This document shows positions 45,403 through 55,153 of a DNA stretch of 64,000 nucleotides, in pieces (within the stretch, counting starts at the first letter, position 1; each line of letters starts with the position of its first letter). A model generated the notes under the pieces. The model saw nothing but the letters and a program-made list of their open reading frames with translations. It was not told the origin of the DNA and made no database searches. The stretch lies in the NCBI RefSeq assembly GCF_016406325.1, contig NZ_CP066370.1, positions 1,860,001-1,924,000 of the forward strand. The letters run 5' to 3'. Origin of the DNA: Shewanella putrefaciens. Lineage in GTDB: Bacteria > Pseudomonadota > Gammaproteobacteria > Enterobacterales > Shewanellaceae. The position numbers and the translations under genes were made by a program.

Positions 45403-45897
45403 TTACCCTGTAATGGTTACTTTTTCGATAATAATAGGTTCGCGCGGTACATCTTCATGGCCTGCGACTTTAGTGGTTTTGACCTTTTCAATTTGCTGTA
45501 CTACCTCAAGTCCCGCGACCACTTTACCAAATACGGCATAACCCCAACCGTTGTTTGTTGTGGCCGTATGATCGAGAAAATCATTATTCGAGGTATTGAT
45601 AAAAAACTGCGCCGTGGCGGAATGTGGGGCGTCAGTCCGTGCCATGGCAATCGTGCCTAAGGTATTGGAAAGACCTTTATTGGCTTCGTTGACTATGGGG
45701 TCGTGGGTCGGTTTTTCTTTCATCTTGGCGGTAAAACCACCACCTTGGATCATAAAGCCTTTGATCACGCGATGAAAAATAGTGTGCTCATAAAACCCTT
45801 CTTCACAATAACGGAGAAAGTTTTTGGCAGTGACAGGCGCTCGCTCAAAATCGAGTTCGATGCTGATATCCCCGATATTGGTAGTGAAAATAATCAT
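45403..45897 (-). CDS. ppiB: Cytoplasmic peptidyl-prolyl isomerase PpiB
   Basis: A 164-residue cyclophilin catalysing proline cis-trans isomerisation. The active-site Arg and neighbours are in [13 protein letters not shown] (about 41-53), with [11 protein letters not shown] and GYAVFGKV further on. It has no signal peptide and the same length as E. coli PpiB, so it is cytoplasmic. It begins 24 bases after the RhlE-like helicase stop and may be transcribed with it. Confidence 0.95.
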   Translation of the reverse strand: MIIFTTNIGDISIELDFERAPVTAKNFLRYCEEGFYEHTIFHRVIKGFMIQGGGFTAKMKEKPTHDPIVNEANKGLSNTLGTIAMARTDAPHSATAQFFINTSNNDFLDHTATTNNGWGYAVFGKVVAGLEVVQQIEKVKTTKVAGHEDVPREPIIIEKVTITG

Positions 45898-45921
45898 AGT
45901 ATTAGCTTCTATTCGATTGAA

Positions 45922-47325
45922 TTACTTGGTTTTAGGTCCGCTGGCCCATGGATTAAAAGGGGCACCACTGTCCTGTTGTTTTGGACTTCCCTCTGCCGTT
46001 CTTGTTGGACGTAAAGTCGCGTTCGTCCTTGGCTTTGGTTGCGACTTTGCACTGCGATGCTTTTTCGCCTTAGCCGTTTCAAAAGTCCCTTCCTTTGCAC
46101 TGCGGTAAGTTCCCGCAGCAGACTCTGTTGGGCGAAATGTTTTCTCCGGCTTATGTTTTGGCACAAAATCGAGAATGGAGATTGGCACTTCTTTTTTAGG
46201 AGCAAAGCCTTCGACTTCTTTACGCACTATAAGGTGACCTAAACGGCGCTCAATGGCACAGAGGTTCTTAAAATCATCCTTTGACACAAAAGATATTGCT
46301 TCACCATGCTCTCCTGCGCGACCTGTTCGACCAATACGATGAATATAATCATCGGCTTCATCGGGCAAGTCATAATTCACAACGCGGGTGAGGGCATCGA
46401 TATCGATTCCGCGTGATGCAACTCCTGTCGCCACTAAAAATGCCAGTTTACCGGATTTAAAATCGGCTAAAAGCTGCTCACGAACCGCTTGACTGCGGCC
46501 ACTGTGGAAGGCTTCGGCGCTAATATCACGCTTTTCAAGCTGACTAACTAATTTGGCGGCACCTTGTTTGGTCTGGATAAAAATTAATGCTTGATCCCAA
46601 GCTTGTTCTTTAATCAGATGGCTGAGTAACGCAGACTTTTTATCCTTATCAACTGTGGTGAGCCACTGATCAATTTGTGGTGCAGTGGCCGCGTTTCGTG
46701 CAATTTCAATCTCAACAGGATTTTCAACGGCAGTTTTCGCTAATACTCGAACTTGCTTTGATAAGGTGGCAGAAAATAATAGGTTTTGTCTTTGTGTCGG
46801 TAATTTCTCGATGATTTTATTGATATCTTCAATAAATCCCATATCGAGCATTCTGTCAGCTTCATCTAGTACAAGTACTGAAAGCTCATCGAAATGGATC
46901 GCTCTTTGAGTATACATATCAAGCAGTCGACCCGGTGTTGCGACTAAGATATCTACACCTTCAATCAGTTTTTTCTTTTGAGGTGCGGCATCGACACCTC
47001 CGTACATCGCCATAGAGGTGAGTGGCAGATATTTAGCGTATTGGCGGATATTTTCCTCAACCTGAACGGCAAGTTCACGGGTCGGTGTAAGGATAATGGC
47101 ACGTACACGTTTGGGGCGAATTTTTGGGGCATCAGCAAACATTTGCAATAGAGGTAACACAAAGCTGGCGGTTTTACCTGTGCCTGTTTGTGCTGCGCCG
47201 AGTACGTTTTTACCGCTTAGGATCACTGGTATCGCTTTGGTTTGAATGGGGGTCGGGCTTGCATAACCGAGTTCTGTGATGGCTTTTACAATCGGATCGC
47301 TTAATCCAAGTTTGGAAAATGGCAT
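45922..47325 (-). CDS. rhlE: DEAD-box RNA helicase, RhlE type
   Basis: An ATP-dependent RNA helicase of 467 residues. The Q motif is in YASPTPIQTKAIP, Walker A in GAAQTGTGKT, then PTRELA, VLDEADRMLDMGF, SATL and HRIGRTGRAG. The C-terminal 90 residues are basic, proline/alanine-rich and disordered, typical of RhlE. ATG 47325 (MPFSKLGLSD) is chosen over the upstream TTG at 47337. Several RhlE paralogues exist in Shewanella, so the exact gene name is tentative. Confidence 0.88.
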   Translation of the reverse strand: MPFSKLGLSDPIVKAITELGYASPTPIQTKAIPVILSGKNVLGAAQTGTGKTASFVLPLLQMFADAPKIRPKRVRAIILTPTRELAVQVEENIRQYAKYLPLTSMAMYGGVDAAPQKKKLIEGVDILVATPGRLLDMYTQRAIHFDELSVLVLDEADRMLDMGFIEDINKIIEKLPTQRQNLLFSATLSKQVRVLAKTAVENPVEIEIARNAATAPQIDQWLTTVDKDKKSALLSHLIKEQAWDQALIFIQTKQGAAKLVSQLEKRDISAEAFHSGRSQAVREQLLADFKSGKLAFLVATGVASRGIDIDALTRVVNYDLPDEADDYIHRIGRTGRAGEHGEAISFVSKDDFKNLCAIERRLGHLIVRKEVEGFAPKKEVPISILDFVPKHKPEKTFRPTESAAGTYRSAKEGTFETAKAKKHRSAKSQPKPRTNATLRPTRTAEGSPKQQDSGAPFNPWASGPKTK

Positions 47326-47704
47326 GGGGTGTCTCAAATAAAGAATGTCGTGGGCAAACTGTTAAAATGGGTTTAACAGTAAAGCAGGCTCATATTATAG
47401 CAGTAGCTATGGCAGAAAAGGCGAATATCTCAAATTCAGTAGCAATCGCTATCCATAATGTAAGCCGTATTCAGTCCTTTATTATTCAAATATCCCTTTA
47501 ATAGTTGGCGCACAAATTTGTAACTGAGCATGTATTCGCGGGTAACATTGCTGCAATTATTGAGGCGATATGATTAACTTAGTGCATTTTTAACCAAGAC
47601 TCATTTAGGTCACTTTGCTTGTTGCACTGTTCAAGTGATCTGGTTTAGCACCTTAGCTCGAATATCACAATATCGTTTATCACAATAATAAAGGACGAAA
47701 AATA

Positions 47705-49477
47705 ATGAAAAAAACGACGCTCTCCCTTGCGATTGTATTATCGCTAGCTGGTCTTGCTGGCTGTCAATCCCAGACGAGTACAACGGTTCCTTCTACCTCT
47801 GGTGAAGTACAAGCCACATCATTTGAACAATTCAGCGCCGCATTTATTGACTCATTATGGGCGTTATCACCCACGTGGGCACTTTACAGTGGTAAGCATG
47901 TGAATGATGGCTACTTAGAGATCCCCGATGATGCTAGTCGAGCCAAGACCTTAGCTTTTGTGAAAGCACAACAGGCAAAATTGGCACAGTTCGATCAAAA
48001 AACCTTAACCTCTAATGAGGTGATTGATTATCACCTGATAGATAATTTACTGAATAGCCTAGCTTGGGATATTACCACCTTTAAATCTTGGCAGTGGGAT
48101 CCAGCTAATTACAATGTTGCTGGCGGCTTTGCTCAAATCATCAATGAAAACTTTGCACCGTTGGATGATAGATTACGCTCAGTGCTCGCGAGAATGGAAA
48201 ATATTCCTGCTTATTATGCTGCAGCTCAAGCCAATATTAGCCAGCCGACCCTTGAACATACCGAGCTTGCTGTGTTGCAAAATCAGGGCGCATTTTCGGT
48301 ATTTTCTGATGATTTATTGAAACAAGTTACCAACTCTGGCTTGAGTGATGCTGAGAAAGCATTATTCAAGACCCGTTTTGATGCGGCGACAGTGGCCATT
48401 AATAACCATATTTCATGGTTAAACAGTTTGGTGACAACGCTTAAAAAAGAGGGCGCTCGTAGTTTTAGAATTGGTGAAGATTTATACGAGCAAAAATTTG
48501 CCTTTGATATTCAAGCCGGTATGACTGCAAAACAGCTTTATCAAAAAGCAGTCGCAGATAAAGACAGGGTTCAAGCTGAAATGGCAAAAATTACCGATAA
48601 GCTTTGGCCTCAATATTTCTCTACGCCGAAACCATCAGATAATAAAATTGCCATTCGTCAGTTGATTGATAAATTATCAACCAAACACGTTAAGCGTGAT
48701 GAATTTGTAGACGAAGTCCGTAAACAAATTCCCGAACTTATCGATTTTGTTAATCAGAAAAAGTTAGTAACACTTGATCCTAACAAACCCCTTGTTGTTC
48801 GTGAAACACCAGAATATATGCGCGGATATGCGGGGGCTTCAATTAGTGCCCCTGGTCCCTATGAAAAACTCGGTAATACCTATTATAACGTCACGCCACT
48901 TGATGGCATGACGGATGAGTCCGCTGAAAGTTACCTACGAGAATATAACCATTGGATTTTGCAGATCTTGAATATTCACGAAGCCATTCCAGGGCATTAC
49001 ACTCAGTTAGTTTATTCTAATGAATCGCCCAGCCTTATTAAAAGTCTATTTGGTAATGGCGCCATGGTTGAAGGCTGGGCGGTATACACGGAACGTATGA
49101 TGCTCGAGGAGGGGTACGGGAATTTCGAGCCTGAAATGTGGTTAATGTACTATAAGTGGAATCTTAGGGTTATCTGTAACACTATTTTAGATTACAGCAT
49201 TCATGTTAAAGGGATGACTGAGGCCGAAGCCATTGCTTTGATGATGGAAGAGGCATTCCAACAACAGGCTGAAGCAGAAGGAAAATGGCGCCGTGCAACA
49301 TTAAGCCAAGTGCAATTGACAAGCTATTACTCTGGTTACCGTGAAATATATGATTTTCGAGAAGAGTACAAGCAGACAAAAGGCAAGGATTTTGATCTTA
49401 AAACCTTCCACGAACAGTTTCTAAGTTATGGTAGTGCACCCGTCAAATATATTCGTCAGTTGATGCAAGCTAAATAA
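47705..49477 (+). CDS. DUF885-family lipoprotein, predicted metallopeptidase
   Basis: A 590-residue predicted lipoprotein. The signal ends in LAGLAGC (Cys20). The main part is a DUF885 domain; the zinc motif HEAIPGH (HExxxxH form) is in NIHEAIPGHYTQ (about residue 425), and a conserved VEGWAVYTERM follows. DUF885 proteins are related to zinc carboxypeptidases of the M32/M3 type, and a peptidase role is inferred. It stands alone between rhlE and a small unknown gene. Confidence 0.88.
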   Translation: MKKTTLSLAIVLSLAGLAGCQSQTSTTVPSTSGEVQATSFEQFSAAFIDSLWALSPTWALYSGKHVNDGYLEIPDDASRAKTLAFVKAQQAKLAQFDQKTLTSNEVIDYHLIDNLLNSLAWDITTFKSWQWDPANYNVAGGFAQIINENFAPLDDRLRSVLARMENIPAYYAAAQANISQPTLEHTELAVLQNQGAFSVFSDDLLKQVTNSGLSDAEKALFKTRFDAATVAINNHISWLNSLVTTLKKEGARSFRIGEDLYEQKFAFDIQAGMTAKQLYQKAVADKDRVQAEMAKITDKLWPQYFSTPKPSDNKIAIRQLIDKLSTKHVKRDEFVDEVRKQIPELIDFVNQKKLVTLDPNKPLVVRETPEYMRGYAGASISAPGPYEKLGNTYYNVTPLDGMTDESAESYLREYNHWILQILNIHEAIPGHYTQLVYSNESPSLIKSLFGNGAMVEGWAVYTERMMLEEGYGNFEPEMWLMYYKWNLRVICNTILDYSIHVKGMTEAEAIALMMEEAFQQQAEAEGKWRRATLSQVQLTSYYSGYREIYDFREEYKQTKGKDFDLKTFHEQFLSYGSAPVKYIRQLMQAK

Positions 49478-49491
49478 TCAATACTGACTCG

Positions 49492-49546
49492 TTTGGGTGA
49501 CTATTGATAACGATAGTCACCCAAATGATAACGATATTCACCCAAA
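49492..49546. terminator. Hairpin after the DUF885 gene with a duplicated right half
   Basis: The arms 49492-49504 (TTTGGGTGACTAT) and 49513-49525 (ATAGTCACCCAAA) form a perfect 13-bp stem with an 8-base loop. The 21-base unit 49505-49525, i.e. the loop plus right arm, is repeated at 49526-49546 with one change. Confidence 0.6.
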
Positions 49547-49737
49547 ATCACAGTTTGACATCCTAACTGTAAATCAATGGCTGTAAATAGGGATATTGAT
49601 TATTGTCATAATAATCAACCGAGCCATCTAATGATTGATGACGTTACATGGCGTAATACCAATATTTGTCATTACTATAACAGTGATATTCGAATTTAAT
49701 TTGTCTATAAAAAGAGAGTTAAATTTCAGCAACAATG

Positions 49738-50058
49738 TTATTTATTTCGGGCATTTTCAGCCATAAGCGCTAACACATCCTCGTAGGAAATGTTAAATTC
49801 TCTTGATAAATTAATGATTCTTGTTTTATAAGTTTGGATGTTTTCTTTCTGAGCGAGTTGATGTTTCTTTTCTTCAACAAGTTCGTTGACGGTTTCTTGC
49901 AATATCAATAATCGACGTAAGCTATAGTCGAGAGATTTGATATATTTTCCCATCTGTTGTTTATTGCGTGCTTGCTCAAGATCCGCGGAGACTTTTTTAT
50001 CATATCCATATTCATCAAGAGCTGCGATAGCACTCTGTAAATCAATATCAGTAGTCAT
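49738..50058 (-). CDS. Small helical coiled-coil protein, function unknown
   Basis: A 106-residue, charged, mostly helical protein with LRRLLILQETVNELVEEKK and NLSREFNISYEDVLALMAENA segments. The overall shape is reminiscent of the dimerisation part of H-NS-like proteins, but no H-NS DNA-binding motif is present, so this comparison is weak. It is flanked by about 260 and 230 bases of AT-rich DNA. The ATG at 50058 is preceded by AAGCG-type sequence. No family recognised. Confidence 0.65.
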   Translation of the reverse strand: MTTDIDLQSAIAALDEYGYDKKVSADLEQARNKQQMGKYIKSLDYSLRRLLILQETVNELVEEKKHQLAQKENIQTYKTRIINLSREFNISYEDVLALMAENARNK

Positions 50059-50291
50059 TTTGTTTTCGCTTTATAACAAGGAAGTATAGGAATTTAATTA
50101 CGAAATCACTTAGGTAGAAACCCAAGAAGGTGTCATGGGCTGTTAACTATCGCAGATTATAGTGGTTATGCCAATATTCACCAAGTGCTTAGTTGCTTAA
50201 AACCAATAAAAATGGGGGGTGTTTCTTATTTCAGCTTGTCGGGACTTAGAATTGTGAGTAGTCTAAAGTTTTAGTCTGCGCGGAGATACAA

Positions 50292-50786
50292 ATGCTTGAT
50301 CTATTACCAGATTTGTTCGACCACTACCCTTCAAAACTGACTTTATTACCCTTAGAGTTTAAGGCGTACGGTGGTAAGCGCCTGTTTTGGGGGGAAGTTG
50401 TAACGGTAAAATGTTTTGAAGATAACTCTAAAGTGAAGGAAATATTGGCCCAAGATGGTCATGGTAAAGTACTCGTTGTGGATGGCGGTGGCTCATCGCG
50501 TAGAGCATTATTAGGCGATCTTATCGCGCAAAGTGCTTTAGATCATAGTTGGCAAGGCGTTGTGATTAATGGGTATGTGCGTGATGTTGCTAGATTGGCG
50601 ACCTTTAATCTAGGGGTGAGTGCTCTCGGAGCCATGCCCATTAAGACTGAAAAGCTAAATCAAGGACAAATCAATGTGCCTATCGACATGGGAGGCGTTA
50701 TCGTTAAACCCGGCATGATGATTTATGCCGATGAGAATGGGATAGCAATCAGCGAGGAGTCGCTAAACTTTGCTTTTTTAAATTAA
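50292..50786 (+). CDS. RraA-family protein
   Basis: A 164-residue protein of the RraA family. The conserved core is VLVVDGGGSSRRALLGDLIA (about residues 57-76) and NGYVRDVARLATFNLGV (about 95-111). E. coli RraA inhibits RNase E; others in this fold are aldolases or were once misnamed menaquinone methyltransferases. A second, canonical RraA may exist elsewhere, so the name is left open. The ATG follows GCGGAGATACAA. The AsmA gene follows after 42 bases. Confidence 0.85.
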   Translation: MLDLLPDLFDHYPSKLTLLPLEFKAYGGKRLFWGEVVTVKCFEDNSKVKEILAQDGHGKVLVVDGGGSSRRALLGDLIAQSALDHSWQGVVINGYVRDVARLATFNLGVSALGAMPIKTEKLNQGQINVPIDMGGVIVKPGMMIYADENGIAISEESLNFAFLN

Positions 50787-50828
50787 AATTCGCTCAAAAT
50801 TCAAGATATTATTGATAAGGATGTTTGT

Positions 50829-52655
50829 ATGAAACTCATTAAGTGGTTTTTAGCTATTCTGGTGACATTAGCCTTGTTAGTCACCCTATACCTTACCGTT
50901 TTCTTCGACCCTAATGATTTTAAACCCGAAATTGTTAATGCTGTGAAAAAACAAACGGGGCGTGAACTCGTTATTGCTGATGATCTATCTTGGACGTTTT
51001 TTCCTGCGCTTGGCATTAACCTTGGAGGCATTTCATTATCAAATCCTGAAGGGTTTACGCCTAAATCAATGCTTGATGTGAACAAAGCTGTAGCGGAAGT
51101 AGCCTTAATACCATTGTTTCGTAAAGAGATCCAAGTTGCTCAATTAAGTTTGGATGGCGCTAACATTAATCTTGTGACTCGTAAAAATGGCAGTTCCAGC
51201 TTAGATGGGCTAACGGGAACTGATCCCAGTGTCAAATCTAGCTCCACAGCTGCGCCTGCTTCCTCTCCAGCCCAACTTGCGAGTGTTGAAGTGGGTGGCG
51301 TGTCAATTACCAACACACAAATTAATATGATTGATGAGACAAAGGGCGAAACTCAAACATTCACTTTAGACAGTTTGACTTTAGGTACATTTTCTTTAGA
51401 CAAATTTGCCCCTATTGCTTACGAATTCACTGCCACGTTATCCGATATGAAAATCACCAGTAAAGGTGAAGGTGAACTTAAGCTAAGTCGTGATTTTAAT
51501 CAGTTGGTGATAGAGAAACTAAAAATCGACACAGTGGTGGAAGGCAATAGTATTCCCAATCAAAAATTGACTACAGCGTTAAGTGTCAATACCGAAATTG
51601 CCTTAGATAAAAAGCAACTATTGGCGGATATAACCCAGTTAAACGCTGCGGATATTAATGCTTCTGGTAAGTTAACGGTGAATTATGGAACAAAGGTTCC
51701 ACAAATTAAGGCTGATTTCCAAGTTGGTGATATAGATGTCGATAGTCTCTTACCTAAATCAGAGACAACAGCAAATGGCGCTCCAGTATCTGCAGGGGCT
51801 GAGCAAGCAACGGAGCCGGATCTTAGTGCACTAAAATCACTCGATCTCAGTGTTAAACTGGCGGTGAAATCAATTAAAGTCGCTAATTTGTCGACCCAAA
51901 ATTGGTTACTCGATCTTGGGGTTAAAAATGGCATACTCGATCTTAAACAATTAACGGCTGATTTATATCAAGGAAAGTTATTGGTGAGTGCTCAAGTTGA
52001 TGCTCGCCAAACTGTCGCTAGTTATCAATTTGATAAACAAATAACAGGCGTGCAAATTCAGCCATTACTGAAGGATGCAGCCGATATTGACTTGTTAGCA
52101 GGGATGGCAAATTTCAATCTGAAAGGAAGAGGAAAAAGCTTACTTCCAGAGGCGCTAAAGAAAAATCTACTCGCTAATGGTCGTTTTGATATCACGGATG
52201 GTGCGCTTTATGGCGTCAATATTGCGCAGATGATCCGCAGTGCACAAGCTAAGTTAAAAGGTGATTTATCGGCTGATACGAAAGAAGAGCGTAAAACAGA
52301 CTTTTCGAGTCTGACAGGCACTTTTTCATTGGAAAATGGTGTTGCTACGAATCCTGATTTATCGATGGCATCTCCATTATTGCGTCTTGCGGGTAAAGGG
52401 AATGCAAATTTAATAACAGAGGCCCTCGATTATCGATTGACGGCTAGCCTTGTTAACTCATTAAAAGGACAGGGAGGCAGTGAGAAAGATGCTCTTGCGG
52501 GGGTTGATATTCCATTAGCGATAACTGGCACTTTCCAAAAACCAGAGTATGCATTGGATACTCAAGCTTTATTGAATAATCAACTGAAGGAAGAAACGGA
52601 TAAAGCGAAGGAAAAATTGAAAGATTCTCTGCTGAAAAAGCTTGGGGGCTTGTAG
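50829..52655 (+). CDS. asmA: AsmA-family envelope protein
   Basis: A 608-residue inner-membrane-anchored periplasmic protein of the AsmA family. A single N-terminal membrane segment (KWFLAILVTLALLVTLYLTVF) is followed by the N-terminal AsmA signature (DPNDFKPEIVNAVKKQTGRE) and a long beta-rich region. The C-terminus is a lysine-rich helix. AsmA-like proteins belong to the bridge-like group linked to outer-membrane lipid homeostasis; the exact paralogue is uncertain. The GTG of the next gene overlaps its stop by one base. Confidence 0.88.
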   Translation: MKLIKWFLAILVTLALLVTLYLTVFFDPNDFKPEIVNAVKKQTGRELVIADDLSWTFFPALGINLGGISLSNPEGFTPKSMLDVNKAVAEVALIPLFRKEIQVAQLSLDGANINLVTRKNGSSSLDGLTGTDPSVKSSSTAAPASSPAQLASVEVGGVSITNTQINMIDETKGETQTFTLDSLTLGTFSLDKFAPIAYEFTATLSDMKITSKGEGELKLSRDFNQLVIEKLKIDTVVEGNSIPNQKLTTALSVNTEIALDKKQLLADITQLNAADINASGKLTVNYGTKVPQIKADFQVGDIDVDSLLPKSETTANGAPVSAGAEQATEPDLSALKSLDLSVKLAVKSIKVANLSTQNWLLDLGVKNGILDLKQLTADLYQGKLLVSAQVDARQTVASYQFDKQITGVQIQPLLKDAADIDLLAGMANFNLKGRGKSLLPEALKKNLLANGRFDITDGALYGVNIAQMIRSAQAKLKGDLSADTKEERKTDFSSLTGTFSLENGVATNPDLSMASPLLRLAGKGNANLITEALDYRLTASLVNSLKGQGGSEKDALAGVDIPLAITGTFQKPEYALDTQALLNNQLKEETDKAKEKLKDSLLKKLGGL

Positions 52656-53260
52656 TGGCGGATAATACTTATTTTATTTGCGTGAGCATTATAGTCAGTA
52701 GCTTATTGGCTGGTTGTTCGGTTCCCGAAACGGCAGATACAAATGTTACCGCTATCGCAGAGAGTAAGATTGACACGGCTGTTCAGTCGGAGTTTGTTCG
52801 TGCGGCGGATCCTGTGCTCGAGCTTGCTACGGGAGCCTCAAGATTAAAGGTCGAGCAAGTGAAATCTGATAAGGTACAAGGGCTACTTCAAGGGGAGTTA
52901 GTGCTCGATCCTTTTGTCGACGTTAGGCAATCACTTACGGCTACTTTTACCGTAACGAATCCACAATCCTATCCAGTGTTGTTACGATATCACTCGGGGA
53001 TGACAGCGGATCTCTGGCTTGTCACTATGGAAGGAAAGCGTTTATGGGCTTGGTCGGATGAGATGATGTTCACACAGGCCATTCGTGATACTCGGCTTGA
53101 TGCTGGAGCTTCTATAACGGAGAAGTTTATCATTCCTGAAAACATCCTTGCCGCTATTTCAACCGATGGGGCTCGTTTAGAAGCCCACTTTGCGGCCAAG
53201 GTCATTGAGTCAGAGGTGCCAGTTATGATCCCCGTGGTGGTGTTGCTTCAATGGGAATAA
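52655..53260 (+). CDS. Predicted lipoprotein with BsuPI-like domain
   Basis: A 201-residue predicted lipoprotein. After a hydrophobic stretch the lipobox-like LLAGC (about residue 20) gives the acylated Cys. The second half (LTATFTVTNPQSYPVLLRYHSG region) resembles the BsuPI proteinase-inhibitor-type immunoglobulin-like domain. The GTG start overlaps the AsmA stop (TAGTG), so the two are translationally coupled, suggesting a shared envelope function. A terminator follows at 53289. Confidence 0.78.
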   Translation: MADNTYFICVSIIVSSLLAGCSVPETADTNVTAIAESKIDTAVQSEFVRAADPVLELATGASRLKVEQVKSDKVQGLLQGELVLDPFVDVRQSLTATFTVTNPQSYPVLLRYHSGMTADLWLVTMEGKRLWAWSDEMMFTQAIRDTRLDAGASITEKFIIPENILAAISTDGARLEAHFAAKVIESEVPVMIPVVVLLQWE

Positions 53261-53288
53261 CGGCGAGATTGTGTTGAATGTAGTACTG

Positions 53289-53324
53289 AAAAAGGCAGCG
53301 TTTCAAGGACTCGCTGCCTTTTTT
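53289..53324. terminator. Bidirectional terminator after the BsuPI-like gene
   Basis: AAAAAGGCAGCG (53289-53300) and CGCTGCCTTTTT (53312-53323) with an 11-base loop, between convergent genes. Confidence 0.8.
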
Positions 53325-53366
53325 GATTTATCTTTTGGGTTTGACCCGTCTTAAATAGCGTTGTCA

Positions 53367-54911
53367 CTAAGCGTTTAATTTGCTTTCATCGACAACCAGT
53401 TTTAATACTTGGCCAGGTTGTAAATATTGCGATTGAGTTAAGCTGTTCCATTCCAACAATTCAGTGACGGTGACGTTAAACTTGCTAGCTATTCGAGCCA
53501 ATGAATCACCGGATTTTACTTTATAGCTGACGGTACGGGTTTTTTCGGCAGTTTCAGTGTGTTTAGGCGCTAAAACGGCCAGCCTTTGCCCTGTTTGCAG
53601 TTTGCTATCTTCCTTTAAGTGATTCCATACAGTCAGTTGTTTGATTGTCACATTATACTTTTTTGCAATTTCCCACAGGGTGTCGCCGGATTGCACTTTA
53701 TGCGTCAGTTGAGCATTTGTTGAAGAGCGTAATTTCTTCGGTAATTTCTGGCTTGTCGATTGAGCGTATAACTGTTTATCATCCGCAGAAACTGGAATAA
53801 TCAGGTGCTTACCTGCAACAATCGTATTGTTTTTCATACCATTAGCGGCGCGAATTGCTGCTACAGTTGTATGGTGCTTTTTAGCGATCGCGCCAATACT
53901 GTCACCGGATTTGATGGTATATCGCAACCAGCTCATTCTTGCTTCGCTCTCTGTCTCCGCCAGTGCTTTTTTAAACTCTTCAGATTTATCTATAGGCAAT
54001 ACTAAGGTGTGTGGTCCCAAGGGCGACGTTGCCCAGCGATGATAGCCAGGGTTGAGTTTTTGTAATTCCATCGTTGTCATATTGGCAAGTCCTGCAGCCA
54101 TAGCAAGATCAATTTGGCTATCAATATCAACAACTTCAATTGAAGGGGTATTCTCTATTGGTGCTAAAGTAATACCATACTCGTCGGCATGCTTAATAAC
54201 CTCTGCAAGCGCGAGAAGCTGAGGCACATAGCGTTTAGTTTCTTTAGGTAGGTTAAGTGACCAAAAATCCGTTTTTAACCCTTTTGCCTCATTATTTTTT
54301 ATTGCATTGAGAACCCGTGATTCCCCAGAATTATAAGCTGCAAAAGCATAGAGCCAATTATTATTTGTTTTATCATAGAGATATTCCAACATATCCAATG
54401 CGGCAATCGTCGAGGCAGGTACATCACGGCGACCGTCATACCACCAGTTCATTTCTAATCCAAAATGATTGGCCATAGGTGTGGTAAATTGCCATAACCC
54501 CGAAGCGGCGCTGGCAGAGGAGGCAGATGGGTCGAAGGCACTTTCGATAATGGGCAGTAGTGCAATCTCAATCGGAAGATGACGTTTCTCAAGTTCTTCC
54601 ACAATCATATACATATAAGGAGCCGCACGCTCAGAAATAATTTCGAGATGTTTCGGATTCTTGATATACCAATCACGGTATTGATTGACTAATTTTTGGT
54701 CAGGGATAGGTAATTGCATTCCTTGACGAATTCGTTCCCATACATCGGTAATTTGCGCCGATTCAACCTCTGATGAGAGATAAAAGGGAGTGACGGTATT
54801 TGGTTTTGTGACGGCTTTAGCTTCTGGCTTAGTAAGCTCAGGGTTATCCAATGTCTGACAACCCGCGAGTAGGGCAAATCCCCCTACTACAATATAAAGT
54901 GATACTCTCAT
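53367..54911 (-). CDS. mltD: Membrane-bound lytic transglycosylase D
   Basis: A 514-residue lipoprotein that cleaves peptidoglycan glycan strands. The lipobox LLAGC is at about residue 18; the SLT domain has the catalytic Glu in LPIIESAFDP (about 122) and the SGLWQF and AFAAYNSGESRV motifs. Three LysM repeats follow in the second half (TIKSGDSIGAIAKK, KVQSGDTLWEIAKK and KVKSGDSLARIASK), binding peptidoglycan. E. coli mltD is next to gloB, as here. The ATG at 54911 is the natural start of the signal peptide. Confidence 0.95.
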   Translation of the reverse strand: MRVSLYIVVGGFALLAGCQTLDNPELTKPEAKAVTKPNTVTPFYLSSEVESAQITDVWERIRQGMQLPIPDQKLVNQYRDWYIKNPKHLEIISERAAPYMYMIVEELEKRHLPIEIALLPIIESAFDPSASSASAASGLWQFTTPMANHFGLEMNWWYDGRRDVPASTIAALDMLEYLYDKTNNNWLYAFAAYNSGESRVLNAIKNNEAKGLKTDFWSLNLPKETKRYVPQLLALAEVIKHADEYGITLAPIENTPSIEVVDIDSQIDLAMAAGLANMTTMELQKLNPGYHRWATSPLGPHTLVLPIDKSEEFKKALAETESEARMSWLRYTIKSGDSIGAIAKKHHTTVAAIRAANGMKNNTIVAGKHLIIPVSADDKQLYAQSTSQKLPKKLRSSTNAQLTHKVQSGDTLWEIAKKYNVTIKQLTVWNHLKEDSKLQTGQRLAVLAPKHTETAEKTRTVSYKVKSGDSLARIASKFNVTVTELLEWNSLTQSQYLQPGQVLKLVVDESKLNA

Positions 54912-55153
54912 GGAAAACGGTAGTCCTCTGTTAGTGCATTGTCAGTGCGCCATGCTTGTAGATTAAAAGCATGATTTTTAATAGGATAATGACAACACAG
55001 AGCGCAAAGTATTCACGCAAAAACGAGCCATTCTATGGGATCTTTTCGATCTTGTCCCTTAATTATCGTACATCTTGTAAGGCTATTTTTGACTTACATC
55101 ATCAAAAGTGGAAAAAACTGTATAAATTTCAATCTAAAAAGGATCGGTTGGTG

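Noticed and set aside
49738..50058. H-NS family assignment for the small coiled-coil protein
   Set aside because: Only the helical character is similar; the DNA-binding motif of H-NS or MvaT is absent.
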